Shown here one piece after another: positions 32,971 through 42,092 of a stretch of 64,000 bases of DNA. Position 1 is the stretch's first letter; each line of letters begins with the position of its first letter. The stretch covers positions 82,357 to 146,356 of the forward strand of contig CAZCSP010000008.1 of assembly GCA_964501275.1 (NCBI GenBank), in the 5' to 3' direction. Source of the stretch: 55-13 sp964501275. GTDB lineage: Bacteria > Armatimonadota > Fimbriimonadia > Fimbriimonadales > Fimbriimonadaceae. The translations under genes and the position numbers were made by a program. The notes under the pieces are model-generated. The model saw only the letters and a program-made list of their open reading frames with translations. It ran no database searches and was not told the origin of the DNA.

Positions 32971-34779
32971 TCAAGCTCCGGTTTCCGACAGCGTGTACAC
33001 CTCGACCGGGTCGGCGAAGCCTTTGAATGTGGCCCGCTCCAGGAAGATCGCTCCAAACGGCCCGCCGGCGCGCCTGGCCATCTCCGGGCCGATGCACACC
33101 CGTACTTTGGCCTGCCCACAGTGGCTTTGCAGCCTGGCCGCCAGGTGGATCGGTGCGCCGAACCAACTCCACTCCTCGTGTCCCTTCTCTGCCACCAGAT
33201 CGCCCGTTATCTCGCCGACTTCGATCCCAATGGTCAGGTCCGCGTCGCGGTTGAACTTCGCTTTGGTCGCGGCATCCAACTGCTCGATGGTCCTCCGAAA
33301 GGCGACGACCGTCTCCAGACATTGGCGGAGGTGGGCGTCACGCCCCCCGCGCCCGGAGGGAAACCACATCGCCATGGCCCCATCGCCCATCGTCCGCTCT
33401 ACCGATCCGCCATGACTCCGAATCGCCTTCACCAGAGCCTCCAAAACCTGGCGCAGCATGGCGCCTACCTCGCTCAGTTCCATATCGGAGATGGCGGCGG
33501 TAGAACCCTTCAGGTCCACAAACATGATCGCCGCCTCCACCGCGCGACCCGGCTTGCGCCCATGAGCCGGATCGAATCGTTTGGCCTTGATCCCGTAGAG
33601 TGTGGAGAGGGAGATGGCGGAGAAGATCGCGGAAAGGAACGGAGCCAAGGTTTCGAGCCGGAGGCTCGCATAGTCCAGCACATAGATCGGCGCCAGCGCC
33701 GCCAATGCGCCCGCTCCGGCAACGCCCAACAAGAAGAGCAGGGGGCGTAAACTGGCGGCCAACAGCCCCGCCATCAGCCCCAGCGCCCATCCCCACAGCC
33801 CATTGGCGAGAATGCTAGTCGGCGCGGCTTGGAACTCGGCGGGACTGATGAGTGAGTTTACAAATTGGGCCACCACCTGGTGCCCCATCTGAACTCCCAG
33901 CGATTCGGTAGCGAAGTCGTCCTTGTCAGCCACCTCGGACCCCACCACCACGATCTTGCCTCGAAACCGCTGGGGATCACCGTGGATGGCATCGGCGTAT
34001 TCGATAGTGGGAAAAGGCTTGGGCCGGCTGGTCCAGCGGGACCGGTACTCAAAGTCCAACCCCACGGGCCAGCGGAAACCGGGTGCAATGTAGGCGTCAC
34101 CCGCCTCACTCAGCTCCAAGGCGTCCCCATTCATACCCCGACTTGCCAATGCCGCCAAGACCGCGACGTGAGGGTAGTGCCTTCTCACATTCGGGTCAAA
34201 GTACCGCACATAGAGCCCACGTATCATCTGGTCGGGGTTATAGGGGGTAAGCGACCCAGACATGACATGGGGGAAGGGCGCGGGAGGTCTGATGAAGTTA
34301 CCCTTCATCTCCACCGTGGGTTGCTCGCCTTGGATGATGACTTGGTCGGCTTCGTGCATATGGCCAAGGACCACCACGGTCGGGGCGGCTTCCTCGATGG
34401 CAACCTTCACAAGCCTGTTCTCCTCCTCAACCAATTGGTCGCTAAAGTTGTAGTCCATTACCACAACCTTGGCTCCCCCTTTGGCCAGGGTTCGGATCAG
34501 GTCGGCATGGAATCGGCGCGGTACCGGGGCCCCCGCCTCCATGTCCTCCAACCCCAGATTCGCCAGGGTCTTTCTCGTCTGGCTGACCACCATGATGTCG
34601 GGGGAGGCAGGGATCCCTTGGTTGGGGCTGATCCGCAGTTCCACGTGTCCCAGCCAGTCGACCTTGTTGACTAGCAGCAGGGCCAAGCAAGAAGTCGCCA
34701 GGCCGACGATGATCGCCAGGCCCAGCTTCTTCAGTCTTTTCCTTGCAATTGCATTCATAGGAGTGAGGATGTGAATCAT
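32971..34779 (-). CDS. CHASE2-domain class III nucleotidyl cyclase A
   Basis: 602 residues: an N-terminal helix (LGLAIIVGLATSCLALLLV), an extracytoplasmic CHASE2 sensor of about 250 residues (with IMVVSQTRKTLANLG, VVVMDYNFSD, GKIVVVGSEVADKDD), three transmembrane helices (about 315-385) and a C-terminal cyclase domain (about 405-595). Metal-binding Asp residues are in IMFVDLKGST and RTMGDGAMAMW, and the closing motif is FGAPIHLAARLQ. The purine-specifying Lys of adenylate cyclases (before GDG) reads Arg/Thr here, so cAMP versus cGMP is open. It follows the CsgG-like gene after 56 bp containing a REP hairpin, so it is probably co-transcribed and under the same operator. ATG at 34758 is an alternative start. 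Confidence 0.87.
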   Translation of the reverse strand: MIHILTPMNAIARKRLKKLGLAIIVGLATSCLALLLVNKVDWLGHVELRISPNQGIPASPDIMVVSQTRKTLANLGLEDMEAGAPVPRRFHADLIRTLAKGGAKVVVMDYNFSDQLVEEENRLVKVAIEEAAPTVVVLGHMHEADQVIIQGEQPTVEMKGNFIRPPAPFPHVMSGSLTPYNPDQMIRGLYVRYFDPNVRRHYPHVAVLAALASRGMNGDALELSEAGDAYIAPGFRWPVGLDFEYRSRWTSRPKPFPTIEYADAIHGDPQRFRGKIVVVGSEVADKDDFATESLGVQMGHQVVAQFVNSLISPAEFQAAPTSILANGLWGWALGLMAGLLAASLRPLLFLLGVAGAGALAALAPIYVLDYASLRLETLAPFLSAIFSAISLSTLYGIKAKRFDPAHGRKPGRAVEAAIMFVDLKGSTAAISDMELSEVGAMLRQVLEALVKAIRSHGGSVERTMGDGAMAMWFPSGRGGRDAHLRQCLETVVAFRRTIEQLDAATKAKFNRDADLTIGIEVGEITGDLVAEKGHEEWSWFGAPIHLAARLQSHCGQAKVRVCIGPEMARRAGGPFGAIFLERATFKGFADPVEVYTLSETGA

Positions 34780-34799
34780 ATCCTATCGCCGCAACCCTT

Positions 34800-34827
34800 G
34801 TAGCCTGAACCTTGCGGTCCAGGCTAC
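34800..34827. repeat. REP-like hairpin between CsgG-like and cyclase A genes
   Basis: GTAGCCTG-AACC, short loop, GGTCCAGGCTAC: both ends carry the GTAG/CTAC foot. It lies within a probable operon and could protect the upstream message or reduce read-through. Confidence 0.72.
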
Positions 34828-34835
34828 CGGTGGTG

Positions 34836-36377
34836 CTATCGAATGGCTACTTTGCCCTCCACCTTGGCTTTACCGGCGGTCTGGATCGAAAGTCGGAATC
34901 GCTTCATGGACTGGGCGGTTTCCAGAGCGGCGGCCAGATCGTCCAGGTCGCTGGGCTTGAATTCAACCGTTGCGAACAGGATGCCCCCTCGAAAGTTGGT
35001 GCGAACGGCCGACTTAACTCCCGGCATCGTCTTGATCGCGTTGATGAATTCGGTTGCGCTGCCCAGGCTGGGCCAGCCGCCGATCTCGATCTCAGTCTTT
35101 ACCAGACCCGAATTCGCCGCGATCCCCTTCTTAGAAACCTGGTCTGCCATCATCCCGATGAACTTGCCCGACATCTGCTTGGCCGCATTCTGCAGGGCGT
35201 TCTTGCCTGCCAGGATTTCGCTCATGTCTCGACCGGGAGCATGGTGGCCTTCCGCCGCCAGGATTTCGCCGGTGTCCATTCGGATGGCGCGGATTTCGAC
35301 TCGCGCTCGGCTGAAGATGGAGGACAAGTCTCGATCCTGCTGGTTGTTCCGCTCGGCCAAACCCTCGCCGACGATCAGGATATCCGCACCAAACATGGTT
35401 CGCAGCTCTTCTAACTTGGCTCCATTGGTTTCGCCGCGCAGCATCGCCATCACCTCGCGGTCGCCCCGCAGCTCTTTGGCTCGCTGATCGTCGACCACCT
35501 TCACTCCCGCGTTCAGCAACTGCTTGATGATCTCGGTCTCGGCAGCGGGATCGGGTACGTTTGGGCGCAGAAAGATCGTCTCGGGGATCACAACCACGGC
35601 GCTCAGTCCCTTCAGCGCACCCATGTTGGCGGAGGGTTGAAAAGCGCTGACAGATCCGCTTTCCGTCTCTCCCGCGGCGGTCACATTCAGCTTCCACTTG
35701 CGCTCCGCTCCCTCCCATTTCTTGGCGAAGTCGATCGCCAATTCTCGGATCGCCTTTCGGGTGGCTTTGCCAAACTGGCTGTCCTGCCACTCGTTGCTGT
35801 CGAAGTTAGCGCCCTGCAGGAATCTGGGCAGGTTGAAGCCTCCTCCCAGTCGCAAGCCGCCGCTCTTCTCGCTACCGGCTCCCGTTGCCGCCGCCAGGAT
35901 CAAACCCGTTCGTGCATCGATGATTCGAGCGTCGATCTTCACTCTGGCTTCATCGTTGCCCACCCTTATTGGCCCGATGCTACCGCCCGATTTCTTCATC
36001 CCGAACTCGGTGATTCGCCCAACCACCATCCATTCGGCACCCAGTTTCTGGCCCAGCATAGGGGCTGAGTTCTGATCCAAGATGCCGGTCATCCCCATTT
36101 CGCCCTCCAGCTCCATCTTCTTGAACTGCGATCTCTCCAGGGCGTTTGCTCCCAGATTCACCAACTCGGTGGTCAGCATATCGGCGGCATGGTCGCCCAA
36201 TGCGCCCTTCCCGGCGGTCCCATAGGCCGTACTGGGATCGAGTGAAGCCACCGCCACCCGCCGGGTCGAGTTGATCGTCACGTCGTTACCGAAGGCGGCG
36301 CTGAAAGCGGTAGCCAAAGCTAGGACAACCATGGCTCGGTAAGTATTGAATCGGTTCTTGATCGCGTAAGTTTGCAT
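34836..36377 (-). CDS. CsgG-like secreted protein with duplicated CsgG-type domains
   Basis: 513 residues from the ATG at 36377, signal peptide ending near FSAAFG, with no lipobox Cys, unlike Escherichia CsgG. The first CsgG-type domain (about 30-190) reads RRVAVASLDPSTAYG, LTTELVNLGANALER, GQKLGAEWMVVGRI and ARIIDARTGLIL. A second, more diverged copy (about 240-400) has LSAVVVIPETIF, QLLNAGVKVVDDQR, MFGADILIVGEG and IRMDTGEILAAE. A C-terminal domain of about 90 residues (TEIEIGGWPSLG to GKAKVEGKVAIR) is also found alone at 43118-43417. May form or regulate an envelope secretion pore; no curli subunits are nearby. A perfect CRP-type site lies 66 bp upstream. Confidence 0.78.
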   Translation of the reverse strand: MQTYAIKNRFNTYRAMVVLALATAFSAAFGNDVTINSTRRVAVASLDPSTAYGTAGKGALGDHAADMLTTELVNLGANALERSQFKKMELEGEMGMTGILDQNSAPMLGQKLGAEWMVVGRITEFGMKKSGGSIGPIRVGNDEARVKIDARIIDARTGLILAAATGAGSEKSGGLRLGGGFNLPRFLQGANFDSNEWQDSQFGKATRKAIRELAIDFAKKWEGAERKWKLNVTAAGETESGSVSAFQPSANMGALKGLSAVVVIPETIFLRPNVPDPAAETEIIKQLLNAGVKVVDDQRAKELRGDREVMAMLRGETNGAKLEELRTMFGADILIVGEGLAERNNQQDRDLSSIFSRARVEIRAIRMDTGEILAAEGHHAPGRDMSEILAGKNALQNAAKQMSGKFIGMMADQVSKKGIAANSGLVKTEIEIGGWPSLGSATEFINAIKTMPGVKSAVRTNFRGGILFATVEFKPSDLDDLAAALETAQSMKRFRLSIQTAGKAKVEGKVAIR

Positions 36378-36442
36378 TTCATCCTCCACGCCCTTTGTTT
36401 GCGGGCATGGAGAGATGATAGGTTGTCTTCAGAGCTTGAATA

Positions 36443-36458
36443 TGTGATTTCTATCACA
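36443..36458 (-). promoter_or_regulatory. CRP-type operator upstream of the CsgG-like/cyclase A operon
   Basis: TGTGATTTCTATCACA; the symmetry extends to ATA on the left and TAT on the right, making a 22-bp palindrome with only the central six bases unpaired. On the minus strand TATCAT (36415-36420, five of six matches to TATAAT) is centred 33 bp away. The site lies between the caspase stop and the CsgG-like start. Confidence 0.78.
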
Positions 36459-36476
36459 TATAGAGTATGATATTCA

Positions 36477-39400
36477 TCACTTGCCTTTTTTTGGTTTCAC
36501 TACGATGAAGTCGTTATCGAGGTTCTCGCTTCTCGCATCCGGCCGTTGTGCGCCGTTGGTGCGTTCAGTCACCCGCTTGGCCACGTAGTTTGCCAAGAGG
36601 GATACGCTCACCTCCTGGCTGCCGCCAGGAGCCTTGCCTTGTAGAGCCTCCAGCAGGGCGTCGGTAAAGATACCGTTGCCGCTGGCCTCGATCGCATACT
36701 GGTGGCCTGCGCTCGCCGACACCACAACGGCTCCCGTACCCCGCCGGAAGTCGGCAAAGAGGGACTTCATCACCTCCAAGGTGGTGACGCTGGCTGGATT
36801 GGCAATCGCCGAAAAATTCCCCCGGTTCAGCACAACCCCGTTTTCTTTCAACTGTGCAGGCTGTCGCTCAAACGCCTTCGACTCCTCATCGTCGATTTCT
36901 CCGGCATGACAGGTGTCCAGGAGGAGCAACTTCTGGCGGCAGGGAATACCGTCGACAAGAGATTCAAGCTCCGGGTAAGCCAATCCCGCAGACTCAGGAG
37001 CGCTGAAGTCGACGTCATGGGTGCCAAAGAAATACTCCATATTCTTCTCCCCGCCCCTCAAGCCGTGCCCAGCAAAGAAGACGATGACCACATCGTCGAC
37101 CTTGGCCTCCTTGAGGAAATCCTTGGTCTGGAGAATAGCGGGCTTCAGCGCCTCCTCTGACCGAAGAAGCTTCACATTGACTTTTCCGTACATGGTTCCG
37201 GCCTGTCCGCTGAGGTTCTTCGCCAAGTCCTCGGCGTCTTTTTGGGCATAAGCCAGGTTGTTTGAAGCCTGCTTGTAGCGAGAAACGCCTACCGCAACCA
37301 AGTACAGGTCGGGCTTCCGGGCCGGGGCCGTGCAGAACACGTCGTATTGCACCGGGCTTGACCCGGCGCCTTGCGAGTTCAGGGCAGTGATGCGGATGCG
37401 GTTCCTTCCAGGCGCCAGCTCCAGATCGACCTTCGACTTCACAAGCCGCAATTCCTGCCCATCGAAGTCCAACCCGCCTCCTTTGTGGATCGGCACCCCG
37501 TTTACTTCTACACGAACGTTATTGATAAACGCTCGCTGATCGGAGCAAGTGAGCTCAAACGAAAGGCTTCGCTGATCCGTCTGAGGTGGGAATGACGCCT
37601 TATCAACCTTAACCTCGGGAATGTTAAAGTCCGAGGCCAGCATCTGCTCCTTGAACTTCATCTTGTCAAGACGCATCTCGTAGGCGCGGAGGTAAGCCTC
37701 GATAATCTCTGGCTTGGCCAGACCAAGGGTTTCCAAAACCCTGTCCGGACGGTTCAAGCGCAGGTCGAACTGCTCGAAAGGATAGGTGCTGGCCCCGAAT
37801 CGGAATAGGGCATACCTTCCAACGCCAGGGGTGCCCATGTAGTAACGATCTCTCGACTGGCAAATCACTTGGCCATTGCCAACCACTTTGTAACGCACCA
37901 ACTCTTGCTGATCCTTTACTCGCCACACGCAGACGTCGCCCTCATTCGTACCAACGTAAAGAAGGCCTCCATCGGGAGAGAAGGATAGGCTGGTGACGCG
38001 CCCGCTTGGTATCTTGACTTTCTTGGCGTCCCGTGGAGCGCGTCGGCTCCCCACCCAAACCTCGCCCCAGGATGCCAGGGCAAAGTTGTATCCCATCCTC
38101 GAAGTCGCAAAGGACTCTGGATCACGGATCAGGCTGTCCAGTTGAAGCCGGAACTGCGGCTCGAGAACCCCAAAGTGGCAGTAGACCAGTTGACTATGAA
38201 CATTGTCTTCGACTCTCACGGGAACCAGCGAGTAAAACCCTTTGCTGTCGCCGTCGAATCCCAGGAATTGAACTCCCTTGGTATCGCGATCCTCCTCCTT
38301 GAGGTCGGGGGTGAGGGTCCACGAGTGGTGCGCGGCGCCATTTTTGGCGATTTTCTGAACGAAGGTGACGCTCTCCTTCTCACCACCCTCCGGAGTGATT
38401 GAAATCACGCTCTCGCCATTGGGGGCAACCTTGTGGTGCCGGGGCTCCCAGGGAATCTGGGATAACGTCGGCTTCCAGTTGCCGCCCTCTCCAAACGAAA
38501 CTTTGTAGTCGGTGTGGCTACGGTTGGGAGTTTTGGAGCCGCATAGAAGTAGTTCGTTTGCGTTTCCAAAGCCAATAATGGTTGGGAGATTCGTGAACTC
38601 CCGACTCCAATCGAGCCCCAGACGATAGTTGTGGACGATAAGCGTGGCGGCTTGTCCTTTCGATGCGCTCGAATCGAGGTAGGCCAATAGCTCGCCGGAG
38701 GGGCTGAGCCAGGTCTGCCCATGTTTCGAGGCAAGCGTAGCCAAGTCAGAGGTGACCTCTCTGATTTCGCCACCTGGGTTTAGATTGACTTCAAAACCGC
38801 CCGCCAGTATCCGAGCGTGCCCATCGTTGGCGAAGCAGATTTTCTGAATCTCATACGTTCGATAACTGGTCTCGAGAATGGACTGGAAGGAAGGATAGGA
38901 GTAGACGTTAAACGAGCCGCCGCCCACGGCCACGGCGATCTTTTGGCGCTCATCGATGGCAAATGCCGTCACGCCCGATCTGACTTTCCTCACGAGCCTC
39001 TTGGAGGCCACGTCGTACACGCAAAGTCCATCTTCGGAATTGACGACCAACTCGCTGCCGGTTTGATTAACAAACAAGCTTGTCGGGCGATGAGGCATTG
39101 GGATGCGCGCCGCAGGCTTGGTTCCGGCTAGGTCCTCGACGAGAACGACCCTTTCCTCCAGCCAATAGGCCATCGTTTTTTCGTCGGCAGAGAACGCGGT
39201 GGCGTACGCCTTCCCCATCTCCTTCACGAGTTTCGTGTTAAGGTTTACGAGGAAGCTTTTCTCATGATTGATCGCCAGGTAGCCGCACTTGGGGCTAAAG
39301 GCAAAGATGGATCCGATGTCGTCGGGATTGAAGTTTCGACTCGTGGTGTCTGGCCTTGCCGATACGTTGGCAATCAGCTGCCCCGTGATAATATCGACGA

Positions 39401-40283
39401 CTTCAAACCTGTTGAAGCCATGCACAACGGTTGAGCCATCCGGCGAAATGGAATAGTGACCCTCTCCCTTCGCCGGAGACCTTACGGTGCGCCCTTTATC
39501 GATATCATGCCAATTCTCCTGAGGGTTAAATCGCTCGTAGAGTTGGTTGGAGAGAGGATGAAAGGAGTATTCGGTTCCAGGAAGGTTTCGTGTCACCAAA
39601 CCTGTCGCCATGTCGATGAGCTGCGTGGTGCCACGTCCCGATATAAGGGCATGTTTGCCGTCCCGGGAGATCTCCACCCACTTTGCTTCAGCACCAGAGT
39701 GCGACTCAACCCTCACGTCGCCTTCCCGAGGGCTAGTATCTGCCGTACCGGGATCCGGGGCATCGTTCGGCAGGCCGATCTTGATCGTCGATCCTACAAT
39801 GGAAAAAGTCCGCCGGGGCCGGGCGCTTCCATGTAGGAAGGCGAGAACCTGCCGAGCAGGCTTTCGGACGAAGTTGAGCTCGATGGAGCCTTGCGGGACA
39901 GAGACGATCTCCTTGATCTCAAGCCGGGCCTGTTTACAAACTTCCCGAATGGCATTCATGATCGAGTCGGTGCCTTTCAACGTGATCAACGCATCCTTCT
40001 CTACATAGACTTTGCCTTGAATCTCACGCCAGGCCAACGGAGGGTCGGCCGCTTCTGCGCACCGTTCGAGGGCCATAGGCAGGGGGTCGTCCTTGAAGGA
40101 GGCAACGATCTTTCCAAAGACTTCGCCCGCATTCCAAATCAGCGGAACGTCGGCCGCTTTGCAGAGACCTTCGAACGTCTGTCGGACGGGAAGGCTATCT
40201 GCCTCGAAGGTAACTCTTTTGTTGTTCAGACTTGAATCTTGGTTTGCAAAGTGAAGAACAGTAAATGCTAAAATTGTAATCAT
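36477..40283 (-). CDS. Secreted STN/propeller/Ig-like/caspase protein
   Basis: 1268 residues from the ATG at 40283. Order: signal peptide (MITILAFTVLHFANQ); two STN-like secretin/TonB short domains (about 25-155); a WD-type propeller of seven or more blades (about 190-850, e.g. LSFSPDGGLLYVGTNEGDVCVW); an Ig-like beta domain (about 905-1005, ending NRIRITALNSQGAGSSPVQY); and a C14 caspase domain (about 1010-1255). The dyad is intact: His1073 in FFAGHGLRGG and Cys1125 in LLLDTCHAGE. Caspases fused to propellers are known in cyanobacteria and others; the N-terminal STN pair and export signal suggest a periplasmic protease or a sensor at an outer-membrane channel. Divergent from cyclase B across 105 bp with a perfect CRP-type palindrome. 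Confidence 0.85.
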   Translation of the reverse strand: MITILAFTVLHFANQDSSLNNKRVTFEADSLPVRQTFEGLCKAADVPLIWNAGEVFGKIVASFKDDPLPMALERCAEAADPPLAWREIQGKVYVEKDALITLKGTDSIMNAIREVCKQARLEIKEIVSVPQGSIELNFVRKPARQVLAFLHGSARPRRTFSIVGSTIKIGLPNDAPDPGTADTSPREGDVRVESHSGAEAKWVEISRDGKHALISGRGTTQLIDMATGLVTRNLPGTEYSFHPLSNQLYERFNPQENWHDIDKGRTVRSPAKGEGHYSISPDGSTVVHGFNRFEVVDIITGQLIANVSARPDTTSRNFNPDDIGSIFAFSPKCGYLAINHEKSFLVNLNTKLVKEMGKAYATAFSADEKTMAYWLEERVVLVEDLAGTKPAARIPMPHRPTSLFVNQTGSELVVNSEDGLCVYDVASKRLVRKVRSGVTAFAIDERQKIAVAVGGGSFNVYSYPSFQSILETSYRTYEIQKICFANDGHARILAGGFEVNLNPGGEIREVTSDLATLASKHGQTWLSPSGELLAYLDSSASKGQAATLIVHNYRLGLDWSREFTNLPTIIGFGNANELLLCGSKTPNRSHTDYKVSFGEGGNWKPTLSQIPWEPRHHKVAPNGESVISITPEGGEKESVTFVQKIAKNGAAHHSWTLTPDLKEEDRDTKGVQFLGFDGDSKGFYSLVPVRVEDNVHSQLVYCHFGVLEPQFRLQLDSLIRDPESFATSRMGYNFALASWGEVWVGSRRAPRDAKKVKIPSGRVTSLSFSPDGGLLYVGTNEGDVCVWRVKDQQELVRYKVVGNGQVICQSRDRYYMGTPGVGRYALFRFGASTYPFEQFDLRLNRPDRVLETLGLAKPEIIEAYLRAYEMRLDKMKFKEQMLASDFNIPEVKVDKASFPPQTDQRSLSFELTCSDQRAFINNVRVEVNGVPIHKGGGLDFDGQELRLVKSKVDLELAPGRNRIRITALNSQGAGSSPVQYDVFCTAPARKPDLYLVAVGVSRYKQASNNLAYAQKDAEDLAKNLSGQAGTMYGKVNVKLLRSEEALKPAILQTKDFLKEAKVDDVVIVFFAGHGLRGGEKNMEYFFGTHDVDFSAPESAGLAYPELESLVDGIPCRQKLLLLDTCHAGEIDDEESKAFERQPAQLKENGVVLNRGNFSAIANPASVTTLEVMKSLFADFRRGTGAVVVSASAGHQYAIEASGNGIFTDALLEALQGKAPGGSQEVSVSLLANYVAKRVTERTNGAQRPDARSENLDNDFIVVKPKKGK

Positions 40284-40347
40284 GGTCTTGTTGACACTTC
40301 CTGTATTATACTGACAGGTAGTTTGCCACGGCAAGTTTTTCTATGTA

Positions 40348-40363
40348 TGTGATGTAAATCACA
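40348..40363. promoter_or_regulatory. CRP-type operator in the caspase/cyclase B divergent region
   Basis: TGTGATGTAAATCACA, a perfect TGTGA-N6-TCACA site, 65 bp before the caspase ATG and 26 bp before the first cyclase B ATG. TAGTAT (40385-40390) on the plus strand is centred exactly 32 bp away. On the minus strand the best -10-like hexamer, TATAAT (40305-40310), is 48 bp away, which does not fit class II geometry. Confidence 0.78.
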
Positions 40364-40388
40364 GTCTGCGATATTTTCTTAGTTTAGT

Positions 40389-42092
40389 ATGAGTGTCAGG
40401 ATGCGCGATTATCTGCTTGCAGCTTTCTTTCTGGTCGGGGCGGTGGCATTGGGCCACATGGCTCGACAGACCCGGATGGTGATGGATATCGAGCATCAGA
40501 TGCTTTCCCGACTCAGCCGCGCCGTCGACGAGTCTGACTTCGGCCGTGAAACGATCGTGATTGGTTTGGAGCGGGATTCTTGGTTTGGCGAAAACCCCGC
40601 CGAACCTCTGGCTCGCGACTATCTGGCAGCCGTTTTGGATGCCATCGATAAAAACTCAAAGCCGCGCGCCATCGGGATCGATGTACTACTCGACCTCCCG
40701 CTGGAAGAGGAGCGAGCAAACGAGGATACAGCCCTTGCCAAAAGCCTCCAACAGGCAAGGACGCCCATTGTGCTCGCTATCGAATCCGAGGTTGGCCATA
40801 TTGCGCCCAAGTTCAAAGGAAACCCCTCGGTAGGACACATTAAGGTGGAGAAGGCGAGCAATGGCGCAGTGGGAAGCGTCGCCCATCCCGTCGAGAAGTC
40901 GTTCAGCGAAAAACTGCGCCAAGTAGGAGGTTTCCAAGAAAGAAACAGCCTGCCCCAAATCTTGTTTCCCAAGAGTCAAACGATCGCCGCCATCCCCGCC
41001 AACGAGATCCTCGGGTACCAGGCAACGGGTCACGCCGAGGAAATAGCCCATCTGCTGAACGGCAAGATCGTCCTGCTCGGTTCAATGGCTCGTGAGAAAG
41101 GCGATTACCACCCGGCGCCAACCAAAGCGTACGGGGAACCCGAGATAGCGGGCGTACTGGTGCAGGCTCACGCGGTCGCAAGCGGCCTGGGGGGCAGTCC
41201 GACCTACTTGGTGTGGCTTAATGTTCTGCTCTCCGCCCTTGCCGCTGGCATCGCGATCGGTCTGACCTACTCCTTCTCCGGCTGGAAGTTGTCGGTAGGG
41301 ATTGCTTGCTCCCTGATCTTCTTTGGTGCGGCTTCCATCGCTTTTGCCCTTGGGAATCTCATCGTGAATCCTGTTCCTGCGTTGATCGCGGGATCGGTAG
41401 GAAGCGCCGCCTGGACTCATATCCGCAGGCAACGACTGGAAGCGGGTTATCGGTCGTTGGTTGGCGAGAGGGTCCATCGATCGTTGCGGGAAGTTGCCCA
41501 GTTGGAGCGACTTGCACCTTCGGAGCAGGTGGTCGCCATTCTATTCGCCGACCTGGTCGGATTTGGCAAGTTCAGCAAAGATCGAAAACCGAACGAGGTT
41601 CTGCAGGCCGTGAACTGCACCCTTGGTCCTTTTGCAGATATGGTTGTCGCCCATGGCGGGGTCGTCGACCGATTTACCGGGGACGGCATCCTGGCCATCT
41701 TTGGCGCGGAGTTCCCTGGACGCGAAGCCCTGCCGCCTAAGATGTCTGCCTTGAACGCCGTGCGCTGCGGCCTCCAGATGATCCGTCATGTCGGCGCCGT
41801 CTCTGAATTGGAAGTAGGGATCGGCATCCATATCGGGCCGGTATCTTCTGGGCTGATGGGGGGCAAGAGTTTTCGCCAGTTTGTGGTAATGGGCGAAACG
41901 GTGAACGATGCGGCCCGAATTGAGGCGATCAGCCACCGCCCTGAAGTCCAGCCCTTAACCCATCGACTTTTGGTTTCGGAGAGCGTTGCTCGTTTGATCG
42001 AGCCTGAGTTTCAACTACAGAGAAAGGAATACAGTCCTCTCAAAGAATTCAACGATCCTATTTTTGAAATTAAGGAAGGTGAAAGTCCATGA
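40389..42092 (+). CDS. CHASE2-domain class III nucleotidyl cyclase B
   Basis: 567 residues: N-terminal helix (YLLAAFFLVGAVALGHMA), CHASE2 sensor (about 40-270; IVIGLERDSWFGENP, RAIGIDVLLDLPLEEERANED, GKIVLLGSMAREKGDYH), three transmembrane helices (about 275-345) and a cyclase domain (about 375-560). Metal Asp residues are in AILFADLVGFGKF and RFTGDGILAIFG; VVMGETVNDAARIEAI closes the site. The base-selecting positions (Lys before the GDG Asp; Thr/Asp before MGETVN) are Arg/Phe and Val, so product identity is uncertain. A -10-like TAGTAT overlaps the ATG at 40389; the ATG at 40401 could then start a nearly leaderless message. The next gene overlaps its stop by 4 bp. Confidence 0.87.
   Translation: MSVRMRDYLLAAFFLVGAVALGHMARQTRMVMDIEHQMLSRLSRAVDESDFGRETIVIGLERDSWFGENPAEPLARDYLAAVLDAIDKNSKPRAIGIDVLLDLPLEEERANEDTALAKSLQQARTPIVLAIESEVGHIAPKFKGNPSVGHIKVEKASNGAVGSVAHPVEKSFSEKLRQVGGFQERNSLPQILFPKSQTIAAIPANEILGYQATGHAEEIAHLLNGKIVLLGSMAREKGDYHPAPTKAYGEPEIAGVLVQAHAVASGLGGSPTYLVWLNVLLSALAAGIAIGLTYSFSGWKLSVGIACSLIFFGAASIAFALGNLIVNPVPALIAGSVGSAAWTHIRRQRLEAGYRSLVGERVHRSLREVAQLERLAPSEQVVAILFADLVGFGKFSKDRKPNEVLQAVNCTLGPFADMVVAHGGVVDRFTGDGILAIFGAEFPGREALPPKMSALNAVRCGLQMIRHVGAVSELEVGIGIHIGPVSSGLMGGKSFRQFVVMGETVNDAARIEAISHRPEVQPLTHRLLVSESVARLIEPEFQLQRKEYSPLKEFNDPIFEIKEGESP

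Noticed and set aside
34836..36377. A curli biogenesis locus because of the CsgG-like protein
   Set aside because: No CsgA/B-type repeat subunits, CsgE or CsgF nearby, and the protein has no lipobox and two CsgG-type domains.
40284..40320. TTGACA near 40290 as a -35 box for cyclase B
   Set aside because: The nearest -10-like hexamer on that strand is only about 10 bp away; spacing excludes a normal promoter.
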